Shown here: positions 41,827 through 51,324 of the stretch, in pieces
How positions within the stretch are numbered: position 1 is the first letter of the stretch
Layout of the letters: each line of letters opens with the position of its first letter
Source of the DNA: Oscillospiraceae bacterium
GTDB taxonomy: Bacteria; Bacillota; Clostridia; Oscillospirales; Ruminococcaceae
Assembly (NCBI GenBank): GCA_017461565.1
Contig: JAFTXQ010000013.1
Coordinates: forward strand, 120,161-184,160
DNA length: 64,000 nt
Direction: 5' to 3'
Position numbers and translations under genes: made by a program
The notes under the pieces: generated by a model
Told to the model about the DNA's origin: nothing
Databases searched by the model: none
What the model saw: the letters and a program-made list of their open reading frames with translations, nothing else

Positions 41827-42375
41827 TTATAAATGTTTATACAGCGTGGTCTTCTTAACGCCCGTCATCTCGGTTATCTCAGTAACCGTATACGCCTTGG
41901 ATTTATACAGCTTGATTGCCTTTTTGAGTGCTTCACCATCGATTGCAGGTCTCCCACCCTTACGCCCTCTCGCCCTAGCAGCGGCAAGACCTTCTTTTGT
42001 TCTGTCAGCAAGCACATCACGCTCAAACTGTGCCAGTGCAGACATCAGCGTGAACAACAGCTTTCCAGTACTGGAAGTCGTGTCTATGGATTCTTTGAGA
42101 GATACCAGATTCACCCCTCGAAAATTGAATGTCTCCATCAGCCAAATCAGATCTTTGGTGCTTCTCCCGAGACGGGAGAGGGACTCAACAACTACGGTGT
42201 CCCCCTCAGTCAGGCGTTCCAGTAGCTTTTCAAGCTCTGGGCGGTTTCGCTTCGTACCCGTCATCTTCTCGTTGTAGATGTGGTCAACGCCGTACTTTTC
42301 GAGCATATCAAGCTGACGGTCGAGGTTCTGCTGCTCGGTGGATACTCGGGCATAGCCGAATACGAAGTTCCGCAT
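41827..42375 (-). CDS. Serine recombinase/resolvase
   Basis: 182 aa. Resolvase-family catalytic domain: FGYARVSTEQQNLDRQL with nucleophile serine in ARVS (about residue 10), ESLSRLGRSTKDLI, and a C-terminal HTH (YTVTEITEMTGVKKTTLYKHL). Size fits a small resolvase/invertase rather than a large serine integrase. ATG 42375 overlaps the upstream stop (TAATG), so it is co-transcribed with the amidotransferase. Probably belongs to a degraded mobile element. Confidence 0.92.
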   Translation of the reverse strand: MRNFVFGYARVSTEQQNLDRQLDMLEKYGVDHIYNEKMTGTKRNRPELEKLLERLTEGDTVVVESLSRLGRSTKDLIWLMETFNFRGVNLVSLKESIDTTSSTGKLLFTLMSALAQFERDVLADRTKEGLAAARARGRKGGRPAIDGEALKKAIKLYKSKAYTVTEITEMTGVKKTTLYKHL

Positions 42376-43370
42376 TACCACTCACCTCCGCAGTAGGCGT
42401 ATTCGCAAAGTATCTCTTCAACCGCGGTTTCCACACCATCAGGAATATAGAGCAAGTCCTCTACATCATCGACGGTGTAGCCATACTCAAGGAGCAGATC
42501 GATATCTTTCTCGGACACGCCGATGTCGCTTGCAAACTGCTTCAACTCCTTGACAGCGGCACTCTCAAACCATTCAGCGTAATCCTCAGGCTCAGCGTGT
42601 GTCCACCAATAGGGTCGGTAGCTATAATAGTAGTCGAGTGCATCAAGCTTTGCTGTATTGAACTTGGAAGAAGTAAGCTCTCCATCGGAAGATACCCTCA
42701 GAATATCTCCGCACTTTGCGTCGATTTCGGTGTAGAATTTCGTCACTAGCCCGAGCGTTATCAGCGCACAATCCAGTATAGCGGCAGTGCTTGCATAGAT
42801 GTAGAAACCCTCCTTCTCAAAATGGTACAGTGCAAGCGGATTATCGCCCTTGATGAAGTAGAGGTTCTTCGTCGCATCCAACACCGTCATAGTAAAAGAC
42901 CCCTCGAGCTGTTCAGCCATCTGTGCGATGGCATTGAAGTCAAGGGACTCTTTCAGTTCAAGCAACTGTACGGCTATGTAGCTGTCAGTCGCTATTTTTG
43001 TCACAGGTAACTTGAGATCTTTGCGGAGCTTCTCATCATTGTGAAGCACTCCATTATGTGCAAGGGCAAAGTCTGTCATACCGCAATGCCCAGAAAACGG
43101 ATGGTTGTTGTAATTCTCAAACTTATTGCCCTGAGTTGCCATTCTGGTGTGCCCCATGATGATGTTGCTCTCAAGCGGCAAGCGCAATCTCATTTTATGA
43201 GCGGCAAGGGGTCTCTTGAAAACGCTCAACTTGCCGTCATGAATATAGGCAAAGCCAGTTGCATCAGTACCCCTGACCTCACACTCCTTCGAGAGGACTT
43301 TCAGCACCTTTTCTCGTTGCTGTCTGGTGAAGTAGTTTCTGTAGTCGATAAGCCCGAATATAGCACACAT
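42375..43370 (-). CDS. Class II glutamine amidotransferase (Ntn hydrolase)
   Basis: 331 aa. Cys2 after the initiator Met is the catalytic N-terminal nucleophile (MCAIFGLIDY). GATase II signature pieces are IIMGHTRMATQG, ALAHNGVLHN and ATDSYIAVQLL. It lacks the phosphoribosyl- or synthase-partner domains of PurF and AsnB; a C-terminal helical extension is of unknown use. Two bases after the amidoligase stop. It would supply ammonia from glutamine, or remove gamma-glutamyl groups, for the adjacent ligase. Confidence 0.87.
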   Translation of the reverse strand: MCAIFGLIDYRNYFTRQQREKVLKVLSKECEVRGTDATGFAYIHDGKLSVFKRPLAAHKMRLRLPLESNIIMGHTRMATQGNKFENYNNHPFSGHCGMTDFALAHNGVLHNDEKLRKDLKLPVTKIATDSYIAVQLLELKESLDFNAIAQMAEQLEGSFTMTVLDATKNLYFIKGDNPLALYHFEKEGFYIYASTAAILDCALITLGLVTKFYTEIDAKCGDILRVSSDGELTSSKFNTAKLDALDYYYSYRPYWWTHAEPEDYAEWFESAAVKELKQFASDIGVSEKDIDLLLEYGYTVDDVEDLLYIPDGVETAVEEILCEYAYCGGEW

Positions 43371-43372
43371 AA

Positions 43373-44482
43373 TTACTCATCCTCCTTGAATTCAATAGGC
43401 TCGTTCACATACAACTGTCGCTCTTTAAGATAGGTTATCAGCTCGCCATGGTCGTCATTGTTGAGGGACTTCACAAAGCTCGTCCAGCTAATGCCTGCGA
43501 TTTCCTCGTCAGTAAGATACAGAGCAAGGTCACAAATTTTGTTGACTAGCTCCAGCGTGGCGATGATCGTGTTAACTTTCAGCGTACCCTTGAACATTCT
43601 GAACTCAATTGTGTTCCAGTTGGTTATATTGACACACGCATATCTGCCATTACATCCTTTCTTTGCACTGTCCAGAATTGCTTTGGGATCGTGCTTGTAG
43701 CCGTATCTTGCCGCCCATTTATTCATAGTGTACTCAGTACGGCGGCTGAATTTCAGAAGCTCCGCCCAATGGTGTTCCACAAAATACAAAACCCGAGAGA
43801 TGCATTCATCCTGCTCCTCTCGGGTCTCGCCAAATGTTGTGCGGTTGACGTGAATATGCAAGCCACAAGTCGTGGTTTTGTGGCTCTGATAGTGGAGATG
43901 TATTGCCTTGTCGCAGATGTTTTCCCAGGGCATATCTACTCGATGATAGTCAAGGGACATTGGATGCGTTACTATCTCCATGCCGTCGTTCAGGCTACCA
44001 TCAGATTTGATGTAAATGTGTTCGGCTTTGGCATTAGCAACAGAGATTATATGCTCAGCATTCTCGCCCAGCTTGCCGCCCTTGTCTATCTCCAGTTCAA
44101 CTCCGAAATAGCGTGAACCCTCACCAAAGAACTCGGGGTCAGGCTTATAATTGTAATCGTGAATTGGACCGTTGTTTCTTAAGTTGAAGCAAGCATCGCA
44201 GTAGGGGTAGTCGTCATCATCGAAGTAGTTTGCGTAGTCCTGATGGATTATCCTGCCGCAATCCTCGCAGGAAGTGTAGTGATTGTCGTAGCAACGCTCG
44301 CAGAGCGGCATGCTTATAGTGCCTGCGTTGTCCTCAGACCACACACGTTCGCCGCAGTGAGTGCATACTGTGGTTGCCTCGTCAAAACATTCCGAGCAAA
44401 AGTAATCGCCCTCAAAATGATGAGCAGAATCGCTTGTGAGTTCGCATCCGCAGCGGTCGCAGAAAATGATGTCGTTTTGCAT
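43373..44482 (-). CDS. Amidoligase with N-terminal LIM-like zinc fingers
   Basis: 369 aa. The first ~110 residues hold repeated CxxC pairs (CDRCG, CSEC, CTHCG, CERC, CEDCG, CDAC), a LIM-like array. The rest matches the COOH-NH2 ligase (Amidoligase_2) family: YFGVELEIDKGG, YIKSDGSLNDGMEIVTHPM, TCGLHIHVNR and NTIEFRMFKGTL, the conserved Glu/His/Arg metal- and ATP-site residues. Family members are proposed to form amide bonds on peptides, lipids or cell-wall material. Substrate unknown. Confidence 0.87.
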   Translation of the reverse strand: MQNDIIFCDRCGCELTSDSAHHFEGDYFCSECFDEATTVCTHCGERVWSEDNAGTISMPLCERCYDNHYTSCEDCGRIIHQDYANYFDDDDYPYCDACFNLRNNGPIHDYNYKPDPEFFGEGSRYFGVELEIDKGGKLGENAEHIISVANAKAEHIYIKSDGSLNDGMEIVTHPMSLDYHRVDMPWENICDKAIHLHYQSHKTTTCGLHIHVNRTTFGETREEQDECISRVLYFVEHHWAELLKFSRRTEYTMNKWAARYGYKHDPKAILDSAKKGCNGRYACVNITNWNTIEFRMFKGTLKVNTIIATLELVNKICDLALYLTDEEIAGISWTSFVKSLNNDDHGELITYLKERQLYVNEPIEFKEDE

Positions 44483-44500
44483 TGTGTTGTCCTCCTAAAA

Positions 44501-44797
44501 TCAGTATTCTTCAGCAAAAAGCATGGTTGAATGGGTCTCGTCGTCAATGACGAAGATCTTTGCGGTGATTGGACGGGAGCTTGGAATGACATAGTCCCGT
44601 GAATACTCGGGGAATTCCTGCTCGTGCAGGATCTTCTGAAAGCCTTTCTCAACAGTGAGCGTAAATACCTGCAGGTAGTCCTGCTCGGGAACTTCCATAG
44701 TCCTGATAAGTCCCCATAGGAACGCCTGAACAGTGAGCGGCAAACGCTCAGAGATGCCGTTAGTACAGTAGTGCTGATTATTGAATTTTTGTGCCAT
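44501..44797 (-). CDS. DUF960-like protein
   Basis: 98 aa, soluble. Pattern NISERLPLTVQAFLWGLI...DYLQVFTLTVEK and TAKIFVIDDE matches DUF960, a small family in Firmicute plasmids and conjugative elements. First gene of the amidoligase operon with AAGGAGG upstream; a hairpin terminator lies in its leader. It might be a partner or substrate of the ligase; nothing proves this. Confidence 0.75.
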   Translation of the reverse strand: MAQKFNNQHYCTNGISERLPLTVQAFLWGLIRTMEVPEQDYLQVFTLTVEKGFQKILHEQEFPEYSRDYVIPSSRPITAKIFVIDDETHSTMLFAEEY

Positions 44798-44815
44798 GAT
44801 TTCCTCCTTAAAACA

Positions 44816-44848
44816 GAAAAATCCCCTGAGCAGTTACGCTCAGGGGAA
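44816..44848 (-). terminator. Leader terminator/attenuator of the DUF960-amidoligase operon
   Basis: TCCCCTGAGC-GTAACT-GCTCAGGGGA stem followed by TTTTTCTG, about 20 bases before the RBS of the first gene. Upstream are two small hairpins (GTAGC/GCTAC and CCGAT/ATCGG). The operon must read through it, so attenuation is likely. Confidence 0.7.
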
Positions 44849-44930
44849 CGTTCTATGATCCGATAATTGATCGGGTAGCTTATATAGCTACATAGTTATA
44901 ATATATAATTGATTTGCAACACAATAGCTG

Positions 44931-44992
44931 ATTGCCGTTATCGGCAATTATGGCGACATTTTTCAATAAATTGCTTGGATAATTGCCGATAA
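44931..44992. promoter_or_regulatory. Operator-like inverted sites between divergent genes
   Basis: Perfect palindrome ATTGCC-GTTATC-GGCAAT region (44931-44948) and a second ATTGCCGATAA (44982-44992), the same 11-base motif in inverse orientation about 40 bp away. They sit between the DUF960 operon and the + strand 133-aa gene. No cognate regulator identified. Confidence 0.5.
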
Positions 44993-45134
44993 TCTTCTGT
45001 TATCATATTCTCACAACCTCTATCCCCACGCTCTCCGCATGTCTTACCGTATTGTACCTACTGTTATCCTCTGACGGGCGACGTCTGTGTAAGCATTATT
45101 CACTTCACGAAAAATTAATTGTCCCGAAAAATGC

Positions 45135-45163
45135 TTGCAATCCTTTGCCAAAAGCACTATAAT
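45135..45163 (+). promoter_or_regulatory. Promoter of the 133-aa gene
   Basis: TTGCAA (45135-45140), 17-bp spacer, TATAAT (45158-45163), 26 bases before the start ATG. Confidence 0.72.
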
Positions 45164-45189
45164 GAAAGAAAACGGAATGAGGTGATATT

Positions 45190-45591
45190 ATGGTAGTCGT
45201 AATGGGCGGCGATCCCGATAAGGAACTGATACCCGAAGCCGCAGAACAACGCTGTTCGGAAGTCAGTACTGAACTGGAGCTTGCTTCGCTATATGCGACC
45301 GTATCTAACAAAGCGTGGTATATAGAAGATAATATCTATGATTTCAATGAAGGTACAGACGAATACAGATCCGCCTGCGACTTAACTCGCCGATGGTTTG
45401 CACTTGAAGAAAAGCTCAGAACAAGAATATTCGCTATTCTGATATCAGAGGGGGTTACAATTCCCCAAAAGGGACAAAATCAGGTGATTATTCCGTTTAT
45501 GAAGCGAAACGGATTCCTTGATATGGGCGGCTGGTGGATAGCTGAAAATGAACTCAAAGCAACAAACAGATATTCAAAGCATCTGAAGTAA
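45190..45591 (+). CDS. Hypothetical conserved mobile-element protein
   Basis: 133 aa, with AGGTG five bases before ATG 45190. Soluble and helical; contains YIEDNIYDFNEGTDEYRSACDLTRRWFALEEKLR and VIIPFMKRNGFLDMGGWWI. Such small proteins recur in Firmicute conjugative elements but have no assigned function. Transcribed away from the amidoligase operon, ending 29 bases before repeat copy 1. Confidence 0.7.
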   Translation: MVVVMGGDPDKELIPEAAEQRCSEVSTELELASLYATVSNKAWYIEDNIYDFNEGTDEYRSACDLTRRWFALEEKLRTRIFAILISEGVTIPQKGQNQVIIPFMKRNGFLDMGGWWIAENELKATNRYSKHLK

Positions 45592-45620
45592 TTTTGACGC
45601 CTTTTTTATTTCACAAAAAC

Positions 45621-45778
45621 TTGGTCACCCCATGGTCACACTTTGGTCACACATAGGTTTACGAACTATGTTTTATGAACGATTTTCCGAAAACACTCAT
45701 AACCCAAAACGGCTCTGTTATGCGATTTTCCATCGTCACAACAGAGCCGTTCCCTGAGTTACATTTCTACGAAACAAG
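45621..45778. repeat. Attachment-like repeat, copy 1
   Basis: Begins with three near-direct 11-bp repeats (TTGGTCACCCC, ATGGTCACACT, TTGGTCACACA). Later comes a 12-bp inverted repeat, AACGGCTCTGTT/AACAGAGCCGTT (45708-45752), then the conserved tract ending TTTCTACGAA-ACAAGG (45764-45778). Copies 2 and 3 lie at 55281 and 58800. The arms and core resemble an integrase attachment site. Confidence 0.7.
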
Positions 45779-45783
45779 GATGT

Positions 45784-45818
45784 AAAAAGACCACCTGCCG
45801 TAAGCAAGTGGTCTTTTT
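45784..45818. terminator. Terminator of the ABC exporter operon
   Basis: AAAGACCACC/GGTGGTCTTT-type stem with T-run on both strands, directly after the ABC stop at 45819 and next to repeat copy 1. Confidence 0.78.
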
Positions 45819-47651
45819 TTATGCATAAATAGAAGCACAGTATTTCTCCGCCTGAACGTTCCACATTTCTGCATAAGTACCGCTGTTTGCAAGAAGCTCG
45901 TTGTGAGTTCCGCTTTCTGCGATGCTGCCGTTTTCAAGCAGGATTATACGGTCTGCGTCTTTTGTCGTGGAAAGACGATGCGAAATAAGGATAACAGCCT
46001 GATTTTCCGCATTGTCCAGCATACTTTTGTTAAGACGATATTCTGCGATAGGATCAAGTGCTGAGCTTGGCTCGTCCAGAATAGCAATAGGCATATCACG
46101 CATGAACATTCTCGCGATCGCCGCCTTCTGTCCCTCGCCGCCCGAAAGCATCGTTCCCTCCTCGGAAAACTCCTTGGTAAGCTCGGTATCGATGCCCTTT
46201 TCAAGCGATTTCAGCTTGCCGCCGAAATCCGCTCTTTTAAGAGCGTCAACGATCCTGCCGCTGTCATCCTCCGTAACAAAATCAGTCTTTACGTTCTCTG
46301 CAAGTGTTGCACCGTAGATCTGGAAATCCTGGAATACAGCTCCTATCTTCTCACGATATGCCTTTGTATTAAGCCTGCGTATGTCAACACCGCCAAACAG
46401 TATCTCGCCCTCAGTCACGTCATACAATCGCATAATAAGCTTGATGAGAGTCGACTTGCCTGCTCCGTTCTCGCCAACCAGAGCAAGCTTCTCGCCCTTG
46501 TGTATGGTCATGCTCACGTTTTTCAGAACATACTTTTCAGTATCTTTATATCTGAAACTTACATTTCTGAGCTCAAGCGTGCAGTCACCCTCGGGAACAG
46601 GAACCTCTCCTTCGCAGCCCTCGATGTTTATCTCGTATTCCATGAAGCGTCGGAATTTCTCTGCGTACTGTCCGACATTCTGAAAATCCACCAGTGCATA
46701 ATTCATCTGATCAAGATGGCTCTTTATACCGTTTGTGGCATTCTTGAGTGACGCTACCTCGCCGAGCTGAATGGTCTTTTTCTCGATGGCAAGATACGCA
46801 AGATATACAGGAACTGCATAGAACTGACATACCGTAAATACGGTTATCCAGTTGATAAGCGTAGGCACGATAATCTTGAGCGAGTAACCCAGCGCCATCT
46901 TGCGCTCCTCTGCGATAGCCTCGTCATACTGCTCCATCAGCGCTTCTTCAATGCCCGTGAGCTTTATCTCCTTTGCGTATTCGGGCTGATAGAATACACG
47001 TTTTGAGTAGTCCGCCTTTCTTCCGATGCGCTGCTTTTCGAGATTGTATTCATACTCAAGCTTTGTGATGATGAATCGGGTTATGATGTTCACGATAAAG
47101 CCTATCACAGGGAAAACAGCAACCACGGGATTAATGGTGATTATCATCGTTCCCGCAATAAGCATCGCCACAAGCTGGGAAATGATCTTTGCTACGCTCA
47201 TTATAGCCTTTTTGCACATCTCCTCGGACTGGGATGCAGCTATCACGAAATCATCGTAATACTCCGGAATATCATAACAACGCAGATCCATCTTCTGTGC
47301 CTTTTCCATCAGCTCACGCTGTATCTTGCCCTCAAAGCCTATCATCTTTGTCCAGAAATAGTTTTCAAGTACACGGAATATCACCATGCGGATAATATAC
47401 AGGACCAGCATGATTGCAAGAACCTTTACTACGCTCATGATATCAGCCGTGGTAGTGAAGATATTGATTATCTCCATCAGCATAAAGGTGTCGATGAATG
47501 CGCCGACGCCCATAAATACCGTAAGGCTCGTGATAGATGCAAGCGGCAGTCTGTAATCGTGACGGAAGGCGTATTTCACAATGTAGAGCACGTTTGAAAT
47601 AAGCCTTGTCATCTTTATCTTGTCTTTCTTCTTTTCGTTTTTTACGCTCAT
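45819..47651 (-). CDS. ABC half-exporter (TMD-NBD), pair 2 second gene
   Basis: 610 aa from ATG 47651, which forms ATGA with the upstream stop and has GGAGGTG before it. Six-helix membrane domain (about residues 25-320) and ATPase domain with Walker A GENGAGKST, signature LSGGEGQKAAIAR, Walker B ILDEPSSALDP and H-loop ISHRLS, all intact. Probably heterodimerises with the preceding gene product. Exported substrate unknown; no peptidase domain or precursor peptide nearby. Confidence 0.88.
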   Translation of the reverse strand: MSVKNEKKKDKIKMTRLISNVLYIVKYAFRHDYRLPLASITSLTVFMGVGAFIDTFMLMEIINIFTTTADIMSVVKVLAIMLVLYIIRMVIFRVLENYFWTKMIGFEGKIQRELMEKAQKMDLRCYDIPEYYDDFVIAASQSEEMCKKAIMSVAKIISQLVAMLIAGTMIITINPVVAVFPVIGFIVNIITRFIITKLEYEYNLEKQRIGRKADYSKRVFYQPEYAKEIKLTGIEEALMEQYDEAIAEERKMALGYSLKIIVPTLINWITVFTVCQFYAVPVYLAYLAIEKKTIQLGEVASLKNATNGIKSHLDQMNYALVDFQNVGQYAEKFRRFMEYEINIEGCEGEVPVPEGDCTLELRNVSFRYKDTEKYVLKNVSMTIHKGEKLALVGENGAGKSTLIKLIMRLYDVTEGEILFGGVDIRRLNTKAYREKIGAVFQDFQIYGATLAENVKTDFVTEDDSGRIVDALKRADFGGKLKSLEKGIDTELTKEFSEEGTMLSGGEGQKAAIARMFMRDMPIAILDEPSSALDPIAEYRLNKSMLDNAENQAVILISHRLSTTKDADRIILLENGSIAESGTHNELLANSGTYAEMWNVQAEKYCASIYA

Positions 47652-49450
47652 GCCGTCACCTCCTCTGCAAGGTAATTCTGCGCCTGCAGCTTCCACATCT
47701 CCGCATACTTTCCGTTCAGTGCCATAAGGTCGGCATGACTTCCCTGCTCGATCACCGTTCCGTGCTCGAACATATAGATACGGTCTGCGTCACGGGTAGC
47801 GGATAGACGATGGGAGATGAAGATGACTGTCTCGCCGTCCGTTGCAGTAAGCATATTTTTATACATATTGTACTCTGCGATGGGATCAAGTGCAGAACTG
47901 GGCTCATCCAGTATCACGATATCGGGCTTGCGTGCGAAAACTCGCGCAATGGCGATCTTCTGTGCCTCGCCGCCTGAAAGTCCCATGCCGTTCTCGTCAA
48001 ACTCCTTTGTGACCATCGTATCGATGCCGTTTTCAAGGCTGTCAAGCTTGTCGCCGAACTGTGCCTTTCTGAGAGAATCCTCGACCAGCCTGCGTTCCTC
48101 GTCATTCTTCGGTCTGCGCATAAGAACGTTATGTGACAGCGGCAGAGCAAACACCTGCAGATCCTGGAACACCGTACCGAAACGGCGGTGCAGCGACTTC
48201 GGCTCATACTTTGCGATATCCTTGCCGCTGATAGTAATTGCGCCCTCTGTGGGGTCATAAAGTCCCATGATAAGCTTGACGAGAGTCGTCTTACCTGCGC
48301 CGTTGTGACCTACGATAGCGATCTTCTCGCCCTTTCTGATGCTGATATTAACATCATGCAGTGTTGGCTTGTTTGCGCCCTCATAGGTGAAGCTCATATC
48401 CTTAATCTCGATATCCGAGAGGTTCTTAGCACGGATAAGCTCGTCTGCATTCGTCTTAGGTTCGTAGGAAAGGAACTCACGCAAGTTAGTAACGAATGCG
48501 CTCTCCTTAGCAAGGGAAACTATAAGCTCCACCGCATCGGATGTCCTCCAGGACAGCGTCGAAAGTGCGGGTATCATCGCAACATAAGCGGCGGTCTGCA
48601 CCTCGCCCTCATTCAGCACGAACGCTATGTACAGATACGGCAGTATCGTTGAGAGAATGTTGTATAATATCCATTTCAGCGGCTCGATAACGCACAGCTT
48701 TCTGCGTATCAGACGGGTGCGCTCCTCCATCTCCTCATACGCCTTTTCGTGACGCTTGAGCAGCAGCCTGCCGATGCCGAACAATCGCAGTTCAGATGCA
48801 TATTTCTTTTCATAGAACACACGCTTTGCATAGCTGCCGATACGTCCGTCACGGGTGTTTGACATATCGAGGGAGTAGTAGAGATCTCCCTCCTTCTTTC
48901 CGAAGAACATCGAAACTGCCACCATAGGCACGATGAACAGTAGCAGCCATGGATCGACATTCGCAACGATGATAGTCGCCGCAATTACCGATGCAATACC
49001 TGCAACGAGATATGCGGAAAAATAGAGGATGTTGTTTCCCCTCCACTGGCATTCGTTCAGCGCACGGGTGTATTTGTCGTAGAAATCGGGACGCTCGAAC
49101 TCTGCAAACTCCATTGATATAGACTTTCGTATCACACGCTTGTAGAAATCCTGATACATCTTCGGCAGGAACTGCTTTTCGCAAAGCTGATGTATCGCCG
49201 CCGTGATATGTATACAGATATGTCCGATGCACATTGCACCCACAAATGAAGCAAGCGCCGTAAAAGGTGTTTTGTTTTCAATTGCAACATATATCCACTC
49301 TGTCAGGTATACTGAAAATATCGTCCAGAATACGTTCTCATTGAATTCCTTTATGAACGTGTAGATGACATAGCCTTTACTGCCGTGCCATAATATCTTC
49401 AGCATATACAGTACGTTAGACAGAGAGGATGGCTTTTTTTCTTTCTTCAT
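47648..49450 (-). CDS. ABC half-exporter (TMD-NBD), pair 2 first gene
   Basis: 600 aa from ATG 49450 (GGGAGG upstream). Membrane domain followed by an intact ATPase: GHNGAGKTT, LSGGEAQKIAIARV, VILDEPSSALDP, ISHRLS. The N-terminal YMLKILWHGSKGYVIYTF resembles exporters found beside peptide-antibiotic genes in Clostridia. Follows the third ABC gene after 77 bases. Confidence 0.88.
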   Translation of the reverse strand: MKKEKKPSSLSNVLYMLKILWHGSKGYVIYTFIKEFNENVFWTIFSVYLTEWIYVAIENKTPFTALASFVGAMCIGHICIHITAAIHQLCEKQFLPKMYQDFYKRVIRKSISMEFAEFERPDFYDKYTRALNECQWRGNNILYFSAYLVAGIASVIAATIIVANVDPWLLLFIVPMVAVSMFFGKKEGDLYYSLDMSNTRDGRIGSYAKRVFYEKKYASELRLFGIGRLLLKRHEKAYEEMEERTRLIRRKLCVIEPLKWILYNILSTILPYLYIAFVLNEGEVQTAAYVAMIPALSTLSWRTSDAVELIVSLAKESAFVTNLREFLSYEPKTNADELIRAKNLSDIEIKDMSFTYEGANKPTLHDVNISIRKGEKIAIVGHNGAGKTTLVKLIMGLYDPTEGAITISGKDIAKYEPKSLHRRFGTVFQDLQVFALPLSHNVLMRRPKNDEERRLVEDSLRKAQFGDKLDSLENGIDTMVTKEFDENGMGLSGGEAQKIAIARVFARKPDIVILDEPSSALDPIAEYNMYKNMLTATDGETVIFISHRLSATRDADRIYMFEHGTVIEQGSHADLMALNGKYAEMWKLQAQNYLAEEVTA

Positions 49451-49527
49451 ATTTCCTCCCATTGTTCTGTTTTCTTTATTCTGACATATTCAAGTAAATA
49501 AATCAAGCGTTTTAAATCGTTTGTTTT

Positions 49528-51324
49528 TTATCCACACAAATACTGTCCCGCCTGAACACGCCACATTTCAGCGTATTTGCCCTTTCGTTCGAGCAGTTCA
49601 GCGTGGCTGCCTTCCTCGATGATCCTGCCTTTTTCAAGCATATAGATACGATCGGCAATTCGTGTTGTTGAGAGTCTGTGGGAAATAAACACGACCGACT
49701 TGTGCTCCGCCGCCGTCAGCATTGAGTGATTCAGGTGATACTCGGCAATGGGGTCAAGTGCGGAGCTAGGCTCGTCAAGAATAATTAGGTTAGCGTCCTT
49801 GTAGAACACTCTTGCAACTGCGAGCTTCTGTCCCTCGCCGCCTGAGAGGTTCACGCCGTTTTCCTCAAACTCGGTGGTGAGATTGGTTTGAAGTCCATCG
49901 GAAAGCGTTTCAAGACGTTCAGCAAAGCCACTCTTTCCGATAGCGTTAAGCACATCCTCATCCTTGCCGTTTTCCGCAAAATCAAGCAGGACATTCTCCT
50001 TTACCGTTGCGGCAAAGATCTTGAAATCCTGGAATACAGTGCCTATCTTACGGCGGTATTCCTCCACATCATATTCCTTGATGTTCACTCCGTCAAGAAG
50101 AATTTCGCCCTCATTGGGGTCGTACAAACGCATTATAAGCTTGATGAGCGTGGTCTTGCCCGCACCATTGTAGCCGACAATAGCGATCTTGCTGTACGGG
50201 TTTATTTTCATACTGATATTATTGAGAATATAGCCGTCCTTTTCGTTGTATCCGAAAGAAACGTTACGAAGCTCGATCTCCGTAGGCTTTTCGGGAAGTG
50301 GCTTCTTGTCCGCGCTGATTATCTTAGGCTCGATGTCAAGAAAATTCTTCATTTTCTGAACATACATACTGATCTCTTCCATTTTAGGGAACACGTCGGA
50401 AAACTGCCTCATACGGTTCTTCATTCGGTTAGCCGTACCACGCATTACCGCAACATTACTGTACGAGATTCTGTGAAGCACCGCCGCACAGAACACGAGA
50501 TACACCATATACACCACATCAATGAGGAAGCCGTTGCAGATATAATCCTTGAGCAGCTGTAAGCCGAAACGCTTTCCTGCGTTCCTTTTATCAATGTCAA
50601 GCACCTTGTCGTTTGTTTCGTCAAAGTCTTTCAGAAGCTCGTCAGATACTTCAGTATTGAGGCGGACTTCCTTTGCGTAGTCGTTGAGATAGAACACACG
50701 GTTTACATAGCCGAGCTTTCTTTCGTGAGGATTTTTCTCGGTGCGTATTCTGAAATTCAGCTTATTGAGAGCCTTACCAGACCATAAAGATGCCGCAAAT
50801 GATACCGCAATAAATATGAACGAGATAGGGTCAGTGCCGATAAAGAACGCACCCGACAGCACGATGGAAACAAGTCCAGTGCAGAGGTTCGTTATAAGCG
50901 TAAAGATACGTCCTATCTGATTATCCACCTCGGAAACCGACAGCACATAATCGTTGTAGAATTCGGGGTTGTCGTAACATTCAAGGTCGATCTCCTTAGC
51001 CTTGTTGAACATCATTTCCTTGATAGCCTGTTTGATCTTCGGCTGTGCTTTCTGCTGTAATTTCTGATAGAGGAAAGCATTGAAAAGCAAGCCTAAGACA
51101 ACGAATGCCAGAAGCGCTAAAAGGAACGTTGCCGCTACCTCAAAGGGTCTGCCGAACTCCGCGCACTCCAGCACGAAATTCAGCGCAAGCGTAAACTCTA
51201 AGAACACCACAAGCTCGTTTCGTATTGCCTCGATTATGTAGCATATCATATATCCCGGAGCGGCTTTGTAGCATATCTTGAACAGCCACAGATTGTCGGA
51301 TAACAGCTTTTTGTATTTTTTCAT
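49528..51324 (-). CDS. ABC half-exporter (TMD-NBD), pair 1 second gene
   Basis: 598 aa, ATG 51324 overlapping the previous stop (ATGA), AGGGGG upstream. Intact NBD: GYNGAGKTT, LSGGEGQKLAVARV, IILDEPSSALDP, ISHRLS. TMD has conserved GYMICYIIEAIRNELVVFLEF. Likely partner of the next gene upstream. Confidence 0.88.
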   Translation of the reverse strand: MKKYKKLLSDNLWLFKICYKAAPGYMICYIIEAIRNELVVFLEFTLALNFVLECAEFGRPFEVAATFLLALLAFVVLGLLFNAFLYQKLQQKAQPKIKQAIKEMMFNKAKEIDLECYDNPEFYNDYVLSVSEVDNQIGRIFTLITNLCTGLVSIVLSGAFFIGTDPISFIFIAVSFAASLWSGKALNKLNFRIRTEKNPHERKLGYVNRVFYLNDYAKEVRLNTEVSDELLKDFDETNDKVLDIDKRNAGKRFGLQLLKDYICNGFLIDVVYMVYLVFCAAVLHRISYSNVAVMRGTANRMKNRMRQFSDVFPKMEEISMYVQKMKNFLDIEPKIISADKKPLPEKPTEIELRNVSFGYNEKDGYILNNISMKINPYSKIAIVGYNGAGKTTLIKLIMRLYDPNEGEILLDGVNIKEYDVEEYRRKIGTVFQDFKIFAATVKENVLLDFAENGKDEDVLNAIGKSGFAERLETLSDGLQTNLTTEFEENGVNLSGGEGQKLAVARVFYKDANLIILDEPSSALDPIAEYHLNHSMLTAAEHKSVVFISHRLSTTRIADRIYMLEKGRIIEEGSHAELLERKGKYAEMWRVQAGQYLCG

